Translations under genes and position numbers: made by a program
Notes under the pieces: model-generated
Told to the model about the DNA's origin: nothing
Seen by the model: the letters and a program-made list of their open reading frames with translations, nothing else
Database searches by the model: none
NCBI GenBank assembly: GCA_030746555.1
Contig: JASLMK010000023.1
Coordinates: forward strand, 1-64,000
Source: Planctomycetota bacterium
Lineage (GTDB): Bacteria > Planctomycetota > UBA1135 > GCA-002686595
Reading direction: 5' to 3'
DNA: 64,000 nt
Shown here: one piece after another, positions 24,165 to 34,031 of the stretch
Position numbering within the stretch: the stretch's first letter is position 1
Layout: each line of letters starts with the position of its first letter

Positions 24165-25847
24165 ATGAGCCGCCTGATCGAGTGCGTCCCCAACTTCAGC
24201 GAAGGTCGTGATCCCGCCGTCATCGCGCGCATCACCGAGAAGATCGAGAGCGTCGATGGTGTGCGCTTGCTGGACGTGGATCCGGGTGCGGCCACCCACC
24301 GCACCGTGGTCACCTTCGTCGGCCCTCCCGAACAGGTGATCGAGGCCGCGGTGCTCGCCGTCGGCACCGCCTGCGAGCTGATCGACATGAGCCGCCACAG
24401 CGGCGAGCACCCCCGGTTCGGCGCCACCGACGTCTGCCCCCTCGTGCCCGTCTCGGGCGTGACGATGGAGGAGACCGCCGAGTACGCCCGCGAGCTCGCC
24501 CGGCGTCTCGGCGAGGAGCTCGGGGTGACCGTGTTCTGCTACGAGGCCGCCGCGTCCTGCGAGGAGCGCCGCAACCTCGCGGCCGTGCGCGCCGGAGAGT
24601 ACGAGGGGCTCGAGGAGCGCCTGGCCGACCCGGCCTGGCGCCCCGACTTCGGGCCGGCACGGTTCCATCCGCGCTGGGGAGCGACCGCCGTCGGCGCGCG
24701 CGACTTCCTGGTGGCCTACAACGTCAACCTCAACACGACCTCCACCCGGCGCGCCAACGCGATCGCCTTCGACGTGCGGGAGAAGGGACGCATCCTGCGC
24801 GAGCCCGACCCGCTGACCGGCGAGATCGTTCGGGACGAGGCCGGCGAGCCCCTCTGGTCCCCCGGCTCCCTCGAGCACGTCAAGGCCATCGGCTGGTTCA
24901 TCGAGGAGTACGGCGTGGCGCAGATCTCGATGAACCTGACGAACATCTCCAAGACCTCCCTGCACACCGCCTTCGACGAGGTCTGCCGCAAGGCCGACAC
25001 GCGCGGGGTGCGGGTGACCGGTTCGGAGCTGGTCGGGCTGATCCCCCTGGCGGCGATGCTCGCGGCGGGGCGGCACTTCCTGCGCAAGCAGCACCGCTCG
25101 GTCGGCGTCAGCGACGAGGAGCTGATCAAGATCGCCGTGCGTTCCCTGGGCCTGGACGAGCTGGCGCCCTTCGAGCCGCGGGAGAAGATCATCGAGTACG
25201 TCCTCGAGGCGGACGCCCCCCGTCGCCTGGTCGACGCGACCCTTCGGGGTTTCGTCGGGGAGACCGCCAGCGAGTCCCCGGCGCCCGGCGGGGGCTCGGT
25301 GTCGGCCGCGGTGGGCGCCCTGGGAGCGGCCCTGGGCACGATGGTCGCCAATCTGTCGTCCCACCGCCGCGGCTGGGACGCGCGCTGGGAGGAGTTCAGC
25401 GACTGGGCCGAGAAGGGCAAGGGCCTCCACGAGGAGCTCACGGGTCTGGTCGACGCCGACACCGACGCCTTCAACGCCGTCCTCGCGGCGAACCGCCTGC
25501 CGGGCGGCAGCGAGGCCGAGCGGCGCGCCCGGGCCGAGGCGATCGAAGCCGCCACACGGGGAGCGATCGAGGTCCCCCTGCGGGTGATGGAGGTCGCCCT
25601 CGAATCGCTCGAGCTGCTGGGCGCCATGGCCCGCGACGGCCAGGAGACCTCCGCCTCGGACGCGGGGGTCGGCGCACTGTGCGCGCGCGCGGCGGTGCGC
25701 GGGGCCTACCTGAACGTCCGCATCAACGCCGCCGATCTGGCCGACGATGCGGCGCGGGAGCAGGCGATCGGCCGCGGGAGGGAGCTCGAGGAGCGCGCCC
25801 GCGAACGGGAGCGCGAGGTGCTCGAGGCGGTGGACGAGCGGCTCTGA
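24165..25847 (+). CDS. bifunctional glutamate formimidoyltransferase / formimidoyl-THF cyclodeaminase
   Basis: 560 aa from ATG 24165, the first start that gives the conserved N-terminus MSRLIECVPNFSEGRD. Residues 1-~330 form the formiminotransferase: HRTVVTFVGPPEQV, MSRHSGEHPRFGATDVCPLVP with the catalytic His, FGPARFHPRWGATAVGARDF and LVAYNVNLNT. From about 340 to the end is the cyclodeaminase domain: SPAPGGGSVSAAVGALGAAL and the long helical bundle to the C-terminus. Together they move the formimino group from formiminoglutamate to tetrahydrofolate and release ammonia in histidine breakdown. The domain order matches animal FTCD. No hut gene is adjacent. Confidence 0.93.
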   Translation: MSRLIECVPNFSEGRDPAVIARITEKIESVDGVRLLDVDPGAATHRTVVTFVGPPEQVIEAAVLAVGTACELIDMSRHSGEHPRFGATDVCPLVPVSGVTMEETAEYARELARRLGEELGVTVFCYEAAASCEERRNLAAVRAGEYEGLEERLADPAWRPDFGPARFHPRWGATAVGARDFLVAYNVNLNTTSTRRANAIAFDVREKGRILREPDPLTGEIVRDEAGEPLWSPGSLEHVKAIGWFIEEYGVAQISMNLTNISKTSLHTAFDEVCRKADTRGVRVTGSELVGLIPLAAMLAAGRHFLRKQHRSVGVSDEELIKIAVRSLGLDELAPFEPREKIIEYVLEADAPRRLVDATLRGFVGETASESPAPGGGSVSAAVGALGAALGTMVANLSSHRRGWDARWEEFSDWAEKGKGLHEELTGLVDADTDAFNAVLAANRLPGGSEAERRARAEAIEAATRGAIEVPLRVMEVALESLELLGAMARDGQETSASDAGVGALCARAAVRGAYLNVRINAADLADDAAREQAIGRGRELEERAREREREVLEAVDERL

Positions 25848-25862
25848 GCAGCGGCGGGTCGC

Positions 25863-27677
25863 TCAGGCGGACCCCGGCAGGATCAGGCGGAAGCACGCGC
25901 CGCCCTCGCCCTGCTCCAGGCCCAACTCGCCTCCGAGGTCGCGGGCGAGCCCCCGGGCCAGGGCCAAGCCCAGGCCGACCCCGGGCTCGGGGTCGGACGG
26001 ATCCCGCTCGCCGCGCTCGAAGGGGCGGAAGACGACGCGCGCCAGGTGCTCGGGCACCCCCGCGCCGTGGTCGCGGACCCAGAGCTCGACGCGGCCCTGG
26101 GCCGCTCGCGCTCCAAGCTCCAGGGGCGGCTCGCCGTACTTGCAGGCGTTGTCGACGAGGTTGAAGAGGATCTGCGCCACCGCCTCGGGATCGGTCGCGA
26201 CCTTCGCCGTAGCCCCGTCGGAGAGGTCCACGACGAGCTCGACGCCCGCTTCCGCCGCCCGGCGCTCGAGGTCGGCGCGCACGCGGTCGACGAGCGCTTC
26301 GAGGGTCAGGGTCTCGCGGCGCTCCCGTCCGCGCCCCTCCTCCAGCCGCGCATAGGCGAGGACGTTCTCGACCAACCACGACAGGCGCGCCGCTTCGTGC
26401 TGGAGGGTCTCGAGGTACTCGCTGCGCTTGTCTTGCGCGACCATGCCCTCCGCCAGCATCTCCGAGTACATGCGGAAGGTCGTCAATGGCGTGCGCAGCT
26501 CGTGGGTGACGGTCGACGCGAAGCGGCTGCGCTGCTCACCGAAAGCGATGCTGGCGCGCAGGGTGAAGCCCACGACGACCAGGGCCAGGATGGCCGCGAT
26601 CCACGAGACCAGGAGGGTGACCCGCGCCGGTCCGAATCCCTCGATCTCTGCGGCGGCGAGGCGTGCGACCTCCAGGCGGGCCGGGAACGAGGCGAGGTGA
26701 GCGCCCCCGGTCTGCTCCGCGCGCGTCGCCTCCCGCAGCGGCGCGAGGGAGGCCTGGGGGAAGAGGTCCGCGATCTCGCCGCGGAGCAGGGAAGCGAGCT
26801 GGTCCCAGTCGCCGACGAACCCCTGGAGCAACTCCACAGGCCCTCCGGTCACACGCCGCAGGAAGAGCAGGTCGGGTCCGATCTGGGGTCCGCGGGGCGC
26901 CAGCCAGATGGGCACGAAGGGCCCGACGCGAACGCCGCTGCGGGCTCGGCTCAACCAACTGACGTCCTTGCGCGACTGCTCGAGGTTGGCGTCCTGGGCG
27001 AGGTACTGGGACTGGGCGCGCTTGGTGAGCTCGACGGCGTTCTGGAGCAGCTGGCTCTCGCCGGCCCGCTCCCACTCGGCCGGGCCGCCTCCGTCGTCCT
27101 CGGCGGCGACGAGATCGTCGGGGGGCCCGCACATCAACGCCTCCAGGGCCCCCTCCGAGCGGTCCATCGCCGCCCGCAGGGTCTCGTGCTCCACGCGCTC
27201 GCGCAGCTCGGCGAGGCGGCGGCCGGCGCGCTCGATGCGTCCGCCGTCGAAGCCCGCGCCCTGGGCGAGGTCCAGCAGGTTCCCCTCCGGCGCCTGGGGG
27301 GACGACCAGTGCCCCTCCGTCGAGACCTGGAAGTGCAAGGGGAACAGCTCCGAGTCGAACGTGAGCAGCGGCGAGGGGATCAGCACCTCCCCCGGATCGA
27401 TCTTGCTCAGCATGCGCGTGTAGGAGAGCGGCTGGGGGAAGTAGGGTTCGTACTCGTAGAACGGGCGCGACGCCTCGCGCGCGAGGTAGGGACCGATGCG
27501 CGAGTCCATGCGCCACAGGGCCAAACGCAACGAGGCCTGGTGCTCGGCCTCGCCGGTCGCCTCGCGCTCGGCGGCCTCCAGGTCCAGGACGGCGGCCGTC
27601 GTCCAGGCCAGCGCCCCCAGGGCGAGGAGGGCGCAGACGGCGTAGACGACCCACCAGGCGTGGCGCGTTGTCTTCAC
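25863..27677 (-). CDS. sensor histidine kinase
   Basis: 604 aa with a GTG start whose first bases overlap the stop of the response-regulator gene (GTGA). Two transmembrane segments (about 8-31 and 353-373) bracket a 320-residue periplasmic sensor region with no recognised fold. The cytoplasmic part has the H-box STVTHELRTPLTT (His392), the N-box NLVDNACKYGE, G1 RDHGAGVP and G2 GVGLGLALARGLA. All catalytic motifs are intact. It should autophosphorylate and pass phosphate to Asp54 of its coupled partner. The signal is unknown. Confidence 0.95.
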   Translation of the reverse strand: MKTTRHAWWVVYAVCALLALGALAWTTAAVLDLEAAEREATGEAEHQASLRLALWRMDSRIGPYLAREASRPFYEYEPYFPQPLSYTRMLSKIDPGEVLIPSPLLTFDSELFPLHFQVSTEGHWSSPQAPEGNLLDLAQGAGFDGGRIERAGRRLAELRERVEHETLRAAMDRSEGALEALMCGPPDDLVAAEDDGGGPAEWERAGESQLLQNAVELTKRAQSQYLAQDANLEQSRKDVSWLSRARSGVRVGPFVPIWLAPRGPQIGPDLLFLRRVTGGPVELLQGFVGDWDQLASLLRGEIADLFPQASLAPLREATRAEQTGGAHLASFPARLEVARLAAAEIEGFGPARVTLLVSWIAAILALVVVGFTLRASIAFGEQRSRFASTVTHELRTPLTTFRMYSEMLAEGMVAQDKRSEYLETLQHEAARLSWLVENVLAYARLEEGRGRERRETLTLEALVDRVRADLERRAAEAGVELVVDLSDGATAKVATDPEAVAQILFNLVDNACKYGEPPLELGARAAQGRVELWVRDHGAGVPEHLARVVFRPFERGERDPSDPEPGVGLGLALARGLARDLGGELGLEQGEGGACFRLILPGSA

Positions 27678-28387
27678 GGCGAGGAGACCTCCACGCCCTC
27701 GCCGAGCATGTAGCCCTTGGAGCGCACGGTCACGACCACGCGCGCCTCGCCGGCGTCCTCGCCCAGCTTCTCCCGCAGGCGGGCGACGTGCATGTCCACG
27801 GTGCGGGTCTCGATGCCGCGCGTGTCCAGGCCCCAGACGCGCTGCAGGAGCTCCTCCCGCGAGACCGCCCGCCCCCGCCGGGCCGCGAGGTAGCGCAGGA
27901 TCTCGGCCTCCCGCTCCGAGAGCGCGCGGACCTCCCCGTCACCCAGGCGCGCCTCCCGGCGCTCGAGGTGGACGGCCAGTCCGTCGAAGGCCAGCTCCGC
28001 GACGTCCGCCGGTCTCTCGGCGGAGCGGCGCAGGACCGCCTCGACGCGCGCGAGGAGTTCGCTGGAGCTGAAGGGCTTGACGACGTAGTCGTCCGCGCCG
28101 GTCCGCAGGCCGCGCACCCGGTCCTCCTCCGCGCCCCGGGCCGTGACCATGATCACCGGGAGGCTGGGGTGCTGCTCGCGCAGCTCGGGCAACAGCTCGA
28201 ATCCGGTCACGCCGGGCAGCACGACGTCGAGCAGGACGAGGTCCAGGGCCGCCCCGCGCAGGATGCGGCGAGCCTCCGACCCGTCGGCGCACTCGAGCAC
28301 GTCGTAGCCGGCGAAGCGCAGACTGTCGACGAGACCCCGCCGGATGGCGGGGTCGTCCTCGACCACCAGGACTACGGGTTTCGACAC
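27674..28387 (-). CDS. OmpR/PhoB-family response regulator
   Basis: 237 aa. The receiver domain has acidic pair Asp11-Asp12, phosphoacceptor Asp54 (LVLLDVVLPG), the Thr of VTARG and the Lys of YVVKPFS. The C-terminal winged helix has the family pattern ALSEREAEILRYLA, ETRTVDMHVARLREKL and VRSKGYML. It is transcribed first and overlaps the kinase start, so the two are made in step. Targets are not evident. Confidence 0.96.
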   Translation of the reverse strand: MSKPVVLVVEDDPAIRRGLVDSLRFAGYDVLECADGSEARRILRGAALDLVLLDVVLPGVTGFELLPELREQHPSLPVIMVTARGAEEDRVRGLRTGADDYVVKPFSSSELLARVEAVLRRSAERPADVAELAFDGLAVHLERREARLGDGEVRALSEREAEILRYLAARRGRAVSREELLQRVWGLDTRGIETRTVDMHVARLREKLGEDAGEARVVVTVRSKGYMLGEGVEVSSP

Positions 28388-28416
28388 CAGCTACGCTCCC
28401 CGACCATTGTGGCAGA

Positions 28417-29943
28417 TCAGGGCCCGGTCGCACCCGCGCCGGTGGCCTGCTCGGCGGACCCGGCGGGCGGGGGCGCGCTCTCGGTTGCGTCCGCGGGCTC
28501 GGGCACCTCCGGGGGCGCGGCGGCCGGCGGGACGTCGAGCCGCTGCAGGAGAGGAGGAACGGTGCCCGCCGCGCCGCCCTGCGCCTGCTGGGCGCGCGGG
28601 TGCGCGTTCGGCGCGCAGGAGTTGACCGCTGCGCCGGCCTGGGCCGGCACCGCCGCCTGCTGCGCCCCGGGAGCAGGCGCGGCGGGAGTCGCCGGCGTCG
28701 CCTGCGTACCCTCGGTGCCGGCGGTCGGCGGCTTCTCGACGGCCGGGAACGTGAACCCGCAAGTGCCGGCCTGGGAGCGGATGGCCGCCCGGATGGCCGC
28801 GTCGAAGGCGAGGTCGCTCTCGAGCCCCTGCCGACGGAGCTCCGCATCGAGGAACGCCTGGCGCTGGACGTTCAGCTCCCCCACGCGGGCCTGGATCGCC
28901 TTGCGCTCGGCGGCCATGCCCTCCACGAACTCCCGGCGCTCTTCGAGACTCATGGCCCGCATCTGCTCGGGCAGTTGCTCAGGGGGCAGCGTCGCCAGGT
29001 CGACGATCCCCGCGTCACACCCGTCGACCAGGTCCCACCTCCCGTTCCAGTACAGCCCACCGGCCTTGCAGGCGGCGCGCTCGGCGACGGCCCCGGGGTT
29101 GAGCCCGGCGGCGTTGTCGTCCTGGGCCACCTGGTTCTCCGCGGCGGCCTGTCCCGTCACGCCGTAGGCCAGGTAGGTGCCGTTGATCTCCCCGCTGAGG
29201 GCGGCCAGCTGGTCGTCGAAGGGTGTCGCGATCGTGACCGTGCCGTGGTCCTGGTCGATGGCGGCGAACTGGCCGTCCGCCAGACGGGCGACGTCCCTCC
29301 ACGCCGGGGCCAGCTCGTCGGCCGGGTTCCCGCAGTAGATCGCGTTCACGATGATGTCGCGCCCGATGGCGGACTTGCAGGCGTCGCCGAAGCGCACCTG
29401 CTGGTCCTGGTCCGCGGACTCGTTGCCCGCGACGACGATCAGCTTCAGGACGCCGGGCCCTGAAGTCCAGTCGAGCTCGGTCGTCGCGCTGTGGACGACG
29501 CGCCCGACGAGCTCCGTACCACCGTTGGTCGTGAGGGCGAAGAGCTCGCGCGAGACGAGGTCGAGGTCCTCGGTCAGCGGCACGAGCCGTCGCACCCAGC
29601 CGCGGGCGGGGTCGTCCCCGTCGTTGCCGAAGGAGAACAGGGCAACGCGCAACAGCGGCAGGGGCTCGGCGAGGGCGAGGTCGTTGACGATGGCCCAGAT
29701 CTTCTGCTTCGCAGCGGAGAGCAGGCCGTCCATGCTCCCGCTGGTGTCGAGGCAGATGGCCAGGTCGATGGCGCGACCCGCGGATACGGGAGCATCGGCG
29801 GCCTCGCCGCCGTGAGCGACGTCGACGACCGGCGCCGCCTCGATGCCGGCTCCCAGACCCGGGGGCGTGAAGCCCTGGGGGGCGGCCGAGGCCGTCGCGC
29901 CTGCGCAGAACAGGATCGATCCGGTCAGGATGAAGTGGTTCAT
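28417..29943 (-). CDS. exported von Willebrand factor A (VWA) protein with Pro/Ala-rich tail
   Basis: 508 aa with a signal peptide (MNHFILTGSILFCAGATASA). The VWA domain (about 58-255) has an intact metal-ion-dependent adhesion site, AICLDTSGSMDG, and a later Thr in TTNGGTELVG. A Cys-containing region follows, then a helical charged stretch (MSLEERREFVEGMAAERKAI) and a 110-residue Pro/Ala/Gln-rich tail. It is 54 bp downstream of the VIT/VWA gene on the same strand, so they are probably one unit. The role is likely protein-protein contact in the envelope; no enzyme motif is seen. Confidence 0.85.
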   Translation of the reverse strand: MNHFILTGSILFCAGATASAAPQGFTPPGLGAGIEAAPVVDVAHGGEAADAPVSAGRAIDLAICLDTSGSMDGLLSAAKQKIWAIVNDLALAEPLPLLRVALFSFGNDGDDPARGWVRRLVPLTEDLDLVSRELFALTTNGGTELVGRVVHSATTELDWTSGPGVLKLIVVAGNESADQDQQVRFGDACKSAIGRDIIVNAIYCGNPADELAPAWRDVARLADGQFAAIDQDHGTVTIATPFDDQLAALSGEINGTYLAYGVTGQAAAENQVAQDDNAAGLNPGAVAERAACKAGGLYWNGRWDLVDGCDAGIVDLATLPPEQLPEQMRAMSLEERREFVEGMAAERKAIQARVGELNVQRQAFLDAELRRQGLESDLAFDAAIRAAIRSQAGTCGFTFPAVEKPPTAGTEGTQATPATPAAPAPGAQQAAVPAQAGAAVNSCAPNAHPRAQQAQGGAAGTVPPLLQRLDVPPAAAPPEVPEPADATESAPPPAGSAEQATGAGATGP

Positions 29944-29997
29944 GGTGGACTCCGTTTCTGTCGGTTTCGTGGCATGAGTGGACGATGGTGCCGGCTG

Positions 29998-32334
29998 TTA
30001 TCTGCCGACCCCGTTCTCGACCAGGACGTTGGCGTCCGCGTGGCGTAGGAGGATGCGACCGGGGAGGGAAAGGACACCCTGACGGCCCTCGTCGACGAGG
30101 GCGCTGACGAGCTCCTTGTGGCGAGCGCTGCCGAACTCGATGACCTCGAGGGCCTCGTCGTCGATCTCGGCGCCGACCAACCTGCCGTCGATCCAGTCGC
30201 CGCCGCGCTGGAAGAAGCAGCGGTCGGCCAGCTGCTGGACGCCGCCGATGGTCTCGACCTCGTTGCTCTCGTTCCAGAAGCGGTTGTCGTAGGCCAGCTT
30301 GGCCTGCAGCTTGTTCGCGTTGAAGTTGCGCCCCTGGTTCACGGCCCCCGCGCCGTAGCGCGTCCAGACGGCGCGCCGCTCCAGGTTGTCGTCGCAGGCG
30401 ACCTGGAGGGCGTTCCAGTCTCCGAGGTCGGTGCCCTCGCGAGCCAGGAACGCCGTGTACTCGCTGAGCACGCCGAAGCGCGAGGAGAGCCGCAGGATCT
30501 CCTCGGCGAGCTCCTTGTAGCGCGGGTCCGCCAGAAGCGGCGCGCCGCCGGGAACGGCGGCCCCCGCCGCGGCCGCGCCGGCCTGGCGGATCTCGTCGAT
30601 CAGGGCGGCGATCTTGCGCGTGGCCCACAAGCGGGGAACGAAGGCGTTGCGCGTGCTCGCCTGCGCCAGACCGAAGGAGAACTCGAAGCTGCGCGGGGTG
30701 CCCAGGTAGTTCCCCGAAACGGTGAAGCGCAGCGGCCCCTCCTCGCGGTACTGGCCGAGGACGAGGAGCTGGTCCCCCTCGAACAGATCGGGCAGACGCT
30801 CGGGCATCAGCTCGCGCACGGCGCGCGTGGTCACCCCGCCGCCCTCGTCGCGCGTCCCGAGCGCCAGGCCCGCGAGGACCGGGCCGTGCAGGCGGCGGAA
30901 GACCGCGGCCACCTTGACCTCGACGTCCTCCCCGGGGAGCACGAAGGTCGAGGTGGCGCGCGTGGCGTCGGAGAGCCGGTCGAGGAGCGGCACGTTGACG
31001 TCGTTGCCCACGCCGAAGGTGAAGACGCGCCGGCCGTGGGCGTTGCCCTCCTCGAGCCGCGCGCGGATCGCGACCTCCGAGGTGTTGCCGACCGTGGGCA
31101 GGCCGTCGGTCAGGAACAGGACCAGGGAGAGCATGCCCGGGTTCGGCTCCTGGCGCAGGGCCTCGACGAGGGCATCGTGGATGTTCGTGCCGCCCTGGGC
31201 GCGGATCGAGGCCAGGTAGGCGCGTACGCGTTCGATGCTCTCGCGGTCCTTGATCACCGGCTGCGGCGCGAACATCGCGACCTGGCTGGAGTAGTCGATG
31301 ACGTTGAAGGCCTCGCCGTCGTCGAGCCCCTCGATCACCTGACGAGCCGCCGCGAGGGCCTGGTCCAGCTTCTCTCCGGCCATGCTGCCCGAGCGGTCGA
31401 GCACCAGGGTCACCTCTCGCGGGATCCGCTTGGTCGCCTCCTCGTGGCTCACGGGCAGTCCGGCCATCAACAGGAAGTAGCCGCCGCCGACCTCGGGATC
31501 GGGGTAGGCCACCAGCGAAGCGGAGAGGCCGTCGCGCTCCAGGAGGATGGAGAGCAGGAAGGGCCCCGGATCCCGCACACAGGCATCGCGCACGACCAGC
31601 TCGAGGTGGCGCGGATCCCGCCGGAGTGTGTCGTAGTCGTGGCTGGGGGAGTAGACCATCGAGATCGGCGTCGCCGCGCTGATCTCGACGGACACGTTCC
31701 AGGGCACCTGCGCGGCGAGGGACTCGCTGCGCGGTAGGACGTAGTCGATGCGCTCGCCGCTGGCGTCCAGCAGGTGCTCGTAGGTGATCCGCACGCGCTG
31801 GGTTCCCCCGGCGGGGACGGGGAAGACGCTCGAGCGGATCAGGCCGTACCCGGCGAACTCGAGCAGGGCCGGGTCCTTGATGCGCGCCACGATCTCGTCG
31901 TAGGTGCGGCGCGCAAGGTCCGCGGGCAAGAGCTCCGCGGTCGGCTCGGCGGCGGCGCCCTCGAAGAGGAACGAGCCGACGGCCGCCCCGTCGGGGACGG
32001 GCAACAAGAGGACCGCCTCCGCGTCCCGGCCGGCCGGGTTGCGCAGGGCGATCTCCAAGGTCGTGGCGGCGGCGCGCTCGACGATCTTCACGCGGGCGTC
32101 GACAGACTCGATCTGGATCGGGGAGCGGTCGCGCTCGAACGAGAAGCCGCGGGCCTGGGGAACGACCACGTGGGACGAGCGCGAGAGCCAGGTGATGGCA
32201 TCGAGGCCCTGCGAGCCCCGCGTCTGGGCGCCGAGCGGCTCCGCCGAAGCCCCCGAGAACAGGAGGGTCGCCAGGCCCAGCCCCAGTCGCACGCCGGAAG
32301 TCCCCGTCCATCCGCCACGTTGTTGCATTCCCAT
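29998..32334 (-). CDS. exported VIT and VWA domain protein
   Basis: 778 aa from ATG 32334, chosen because GGAG stands 7 nt upstream; an ATG at 32361 would add 9 residues. The signal peptide is near residues 10-35. A VIT domain (about 70-200: SVDARVKIVERAAATTLEIA, NPAGRDAEAVLLLPVPDGAA, FVYGLIRSSVFPV-like strand) is followed by a VWA domain (about 310-470) with MIDAS VTLVLDRSGSMAGEKLD, GGTNIHDALVEAL and LFLTDGLPTVG. The C-terminal 270 residues are alpha/beta with no recognised fold. VIT-VWA proteins (the inter-alpha-trypsin-inhibitor type) mediate adhesion or complex assembly. Paired with the next VWA gene. Confidence 0.88.
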   Translation of the reverse strand: MGMQQRGGWTGTSGVRLGLGLATLLFSGASAEPLGAQTRGSQGLDAITWLSRSSHVVVPQARGFSFERDRSPIQIESVDARVKIVERAAATTLEIALRNPAGRDAEAVLLLPVPDGAAVGSFLFEGAAAEPTAELLPADLARRTYDEIVARIKDPALLEFAGYGLIRSSVFPVPAGGTQRVRITYEHLLDASGERIDYVLPRSESLAAQVPWNVSVEISAATPISMVYSPSHDYDTLRRDPRHLELVVRDACVRDPGPFLLSILLERDGLSASLVAYPDPEVGGGYFLLMAGLPVSHEEATKRIPREVTLVLDRSGSMAGEKLDQALAAARQVIEGLDDGEAFNVIDYSSQVAMFAPQPVIKDRESIERVRAYLASIRAQGGTNIHDALVEALRQEPNPGMLSLVLFLTDGLPTVGNTSEVAIRARLEEGNAHGRRVFTFGVGNDVNVPLLDRLSDATRATSTFVLPGEDVEVKVAAVFRRLHGPVLAGLALGTRDEGGGVTTRAVRELMPERLPDLFEGDQLLVLGQYREEGPLRFTVSGNYLGTPRSFEFSFGLAQASTRNAFVPRLWATRKIAALIDEIRQAGAAAAGAAVPGGAPLLADPRYKELAEEILRLSSRFGVLSEYTAFLAREGTDLGDWNALQVACDDNLERRAVWTRYGAGAVNQGRNFNANKLQAKLAYDNRFWNESNEVETIGGVQQLADRCFFQRGGDWIDGRLVGAEIDDEALEVIEFGSARHKELVSALVDEGRQGVLSLPGRILLRHADANVLVENGVGR

Positions 32335-32510
32335 CGCGTTCTCCGTCTGTTGCGCGTCCATCGTTCCCCGGTCAGGCGAAGGTACGACGCACGGCGCCGG
32401 GACTTGGTAACGGGGCCGTAACGGGCCTGCCGGACAGATCCTCGATCCGTTCCGTCTCGAACGTCCTCCTTTCACTACGCGGCGGCCGGCGGCCCTACCA
32501 TGGGCCTGCG

Positions 32511-33968
32511 ATGGTCCCCATCCCTCCCATCGAGCTGCCCGGAATCCGCCTGATTCCGGGGCTCTTGGCCTCGGTCCCGCTCCTGGCGGCGGGCTGTTGG
32601 GGAGGGGGGACGGGCGCACCCGACGCCGGCGATCCGCCGCCGGGAGGGAACGGCGGTGGAGAGTCGAGCCTGGACCTCTCCCCCGAGTTCGCGCTCCTCG
32701 ACCATCCCGATCAGCTCCCCGGCTCGGAGTTCGGTACGTCCACCTGCATCCTCGACTTCGACGGCGACGGCCACTCCGACCTCGCCGTCGGCGCATGCGG
32801 CGAGCAGGGGCAGAGCGGCGCGGTCTACGTGTTCTGGGGTCCCAACATCCGCCAGGACCAGTACCTGCGCATCGGGGCTCCCGACCCCCAGATGGACGGG
32901 CTGTTCGGCTCGGAGGTGCGCAACGGCGGTGACCTCGACGGCGTTAGCGGGGACGAGCTCCTCGTGGGCGCACCCGAGGAGCGCACCGACGGCCTTGGTG
33001 CCGCCGGAGCCGCCTACATCCTGTCGTTCACCGACGAGCCGATCCGCATCGTCTCCGGTGCACCCGAAGCCGACGCCCGCTTCGGAGCCAGCCTGGCCGC
33101 AGGCGACTTCGAGGGTCGCGGCGCGCCCCAGATCGCCGTCGGCGTGCGGGGCGCGACGAGCGTACCGGGCGTGACCGGCGGGAGGGTGGAGCTCTTCTAC
33201 ATCGGCCCCTTCGGCCTGCTGCAGTCGGGGCGCGTGCTCATCAACCCCAACCCCACGCCGGACGCCGCCAACGGCAACTTCGGACGCCTGCTGGCCGTGG
33301 AGCCCGACGAGCACGGGAGCGCCAGGCACCTGATCGTGCCCGCCCTGGCCAACCCGGCTGGGGGGCACCCCGACGCGGGCCTGATCTACGTCTACGACCT
33401 GCCCCTCGCCTCGATGCCGGCCGCAGTGCTCTCGAGCCCCGTGTTGGAGTGGGAGGAAGGCGAGGGGACGCGCCTGGGCATGTCACTGAACGCCGCGCCC
33501 GGGCTCCTCCTGGCGGGGGCTCCGCGCCACGACATCGAGGAGGCAGGTCCGGTGTCGTTGGACAACGCGGGCTGCGCGCTCCTCTTCGAGGGCCCTGAAT
33601 ACGACGGCGCGCCGCCACGCATCCTGCGCCGCTCCGACCACCCCCTGGAGATCGACCTCCCGTTCGATCTCAACGGATACAGGGTCGCTCTGGCGGAGGT
33701 GCTCTCCGACGACACCGTCCCCGACATCGTCGTCTTCGGCCTCAACATCCACTCAGAGCACGGGATGTCGATCCTGGTCTACGACGGCTCGGCCCCGCAA
33801 GCCGCTCCCTTGTTCATCGAGCCCCTGCCGGACTCCAGCGGGCACTTCGCCGAGGGCGTGTGCAGCGGCCAGCTGAATGCGGGCGGTCCCGAGGAGCTGG
33901 TGGTGGGAGACGCCCGCTTCGGCCCGGGCGAGGACCGCCGCGGTCGCGTGGTGATCTACGCCTTCTGA
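32511..33968 (+). CDS. FG-GAP repeat lipoprotein (integrin-alpha-like propeller)
   Basis: 485 aa. The signal peptide ends in the lipobox LLAAGC (Cys29), followed by a Gly/Pro-rich spacer. The rest is a repeated beta pattern of about 60 residues with FG-GAP hallmarks: GSEFGTSTCILDFDGDGHSD, FGSEVRNGGDLDGVSGDELL, ARFGASLAAGDFEGRG and so on. The DxDGDG loops should bind calcium. This is an outer-surface beta-propeller, function unknown. Divergent from the VIT/VWA gene across about 175 bp. Confidence 0.88.
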   Translation: MVPIPPIELPGIRLIPGLLASVPLLAAGCWGGGTGAPDAGDPPPGGNGGGESSLDLSPEFALLDHPDQLPGSEFGTSTCILDFDGDGHSDLAVGACGEQGQSGAVYVFWGPNIRQDQYLRIGAPDPQMDGLFGSEVRNGGDLDGVSGDELLVGAPEERTDGLGAAGAAYILSFTDEPIRIVSGAPEADARFGASLAAGDFEGRGAPQIAVGVRGATSVPGVTGGRVELFYIGPFGLLQSGRVLINPNPTPDAANGNFGRLLAVEPDEHGSARHLIVPALANPAGGHPDAGLIYVYDLPLASMPAAVLSSPVLEWEEGEGTRLGMSLNAAPGLLLAGAPRHDIEEAGPVSLDNAGCALLFEGPEYDGAPPRILRRSDHPLEIDLPFDLNGYRVALAEVLSDDTVPDIVVFGLNIHSEHGMSILVYDGSAPQAAPLFIEPLPDSSGHFAEGVCSGQLNAGGPEELVVGDARFGPGEDRRGRVVIYAF

Positions 33969-34031
33969 TCCACCGATCCGCGCGCGGACGCCGTCGATCC
34001 CGCCGGGAGTCATCAAGGCGATGAGGCAGCT

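Noticed and set aside
21573-25430. 1285-codon frame extending upstream of the cupredoxin
   Set aside because: Only the last 276 codons (ATG 22403) have a signal peptide and copper ligands; the rest is antisense to the genes at 22572-24059 and 24165-25847.
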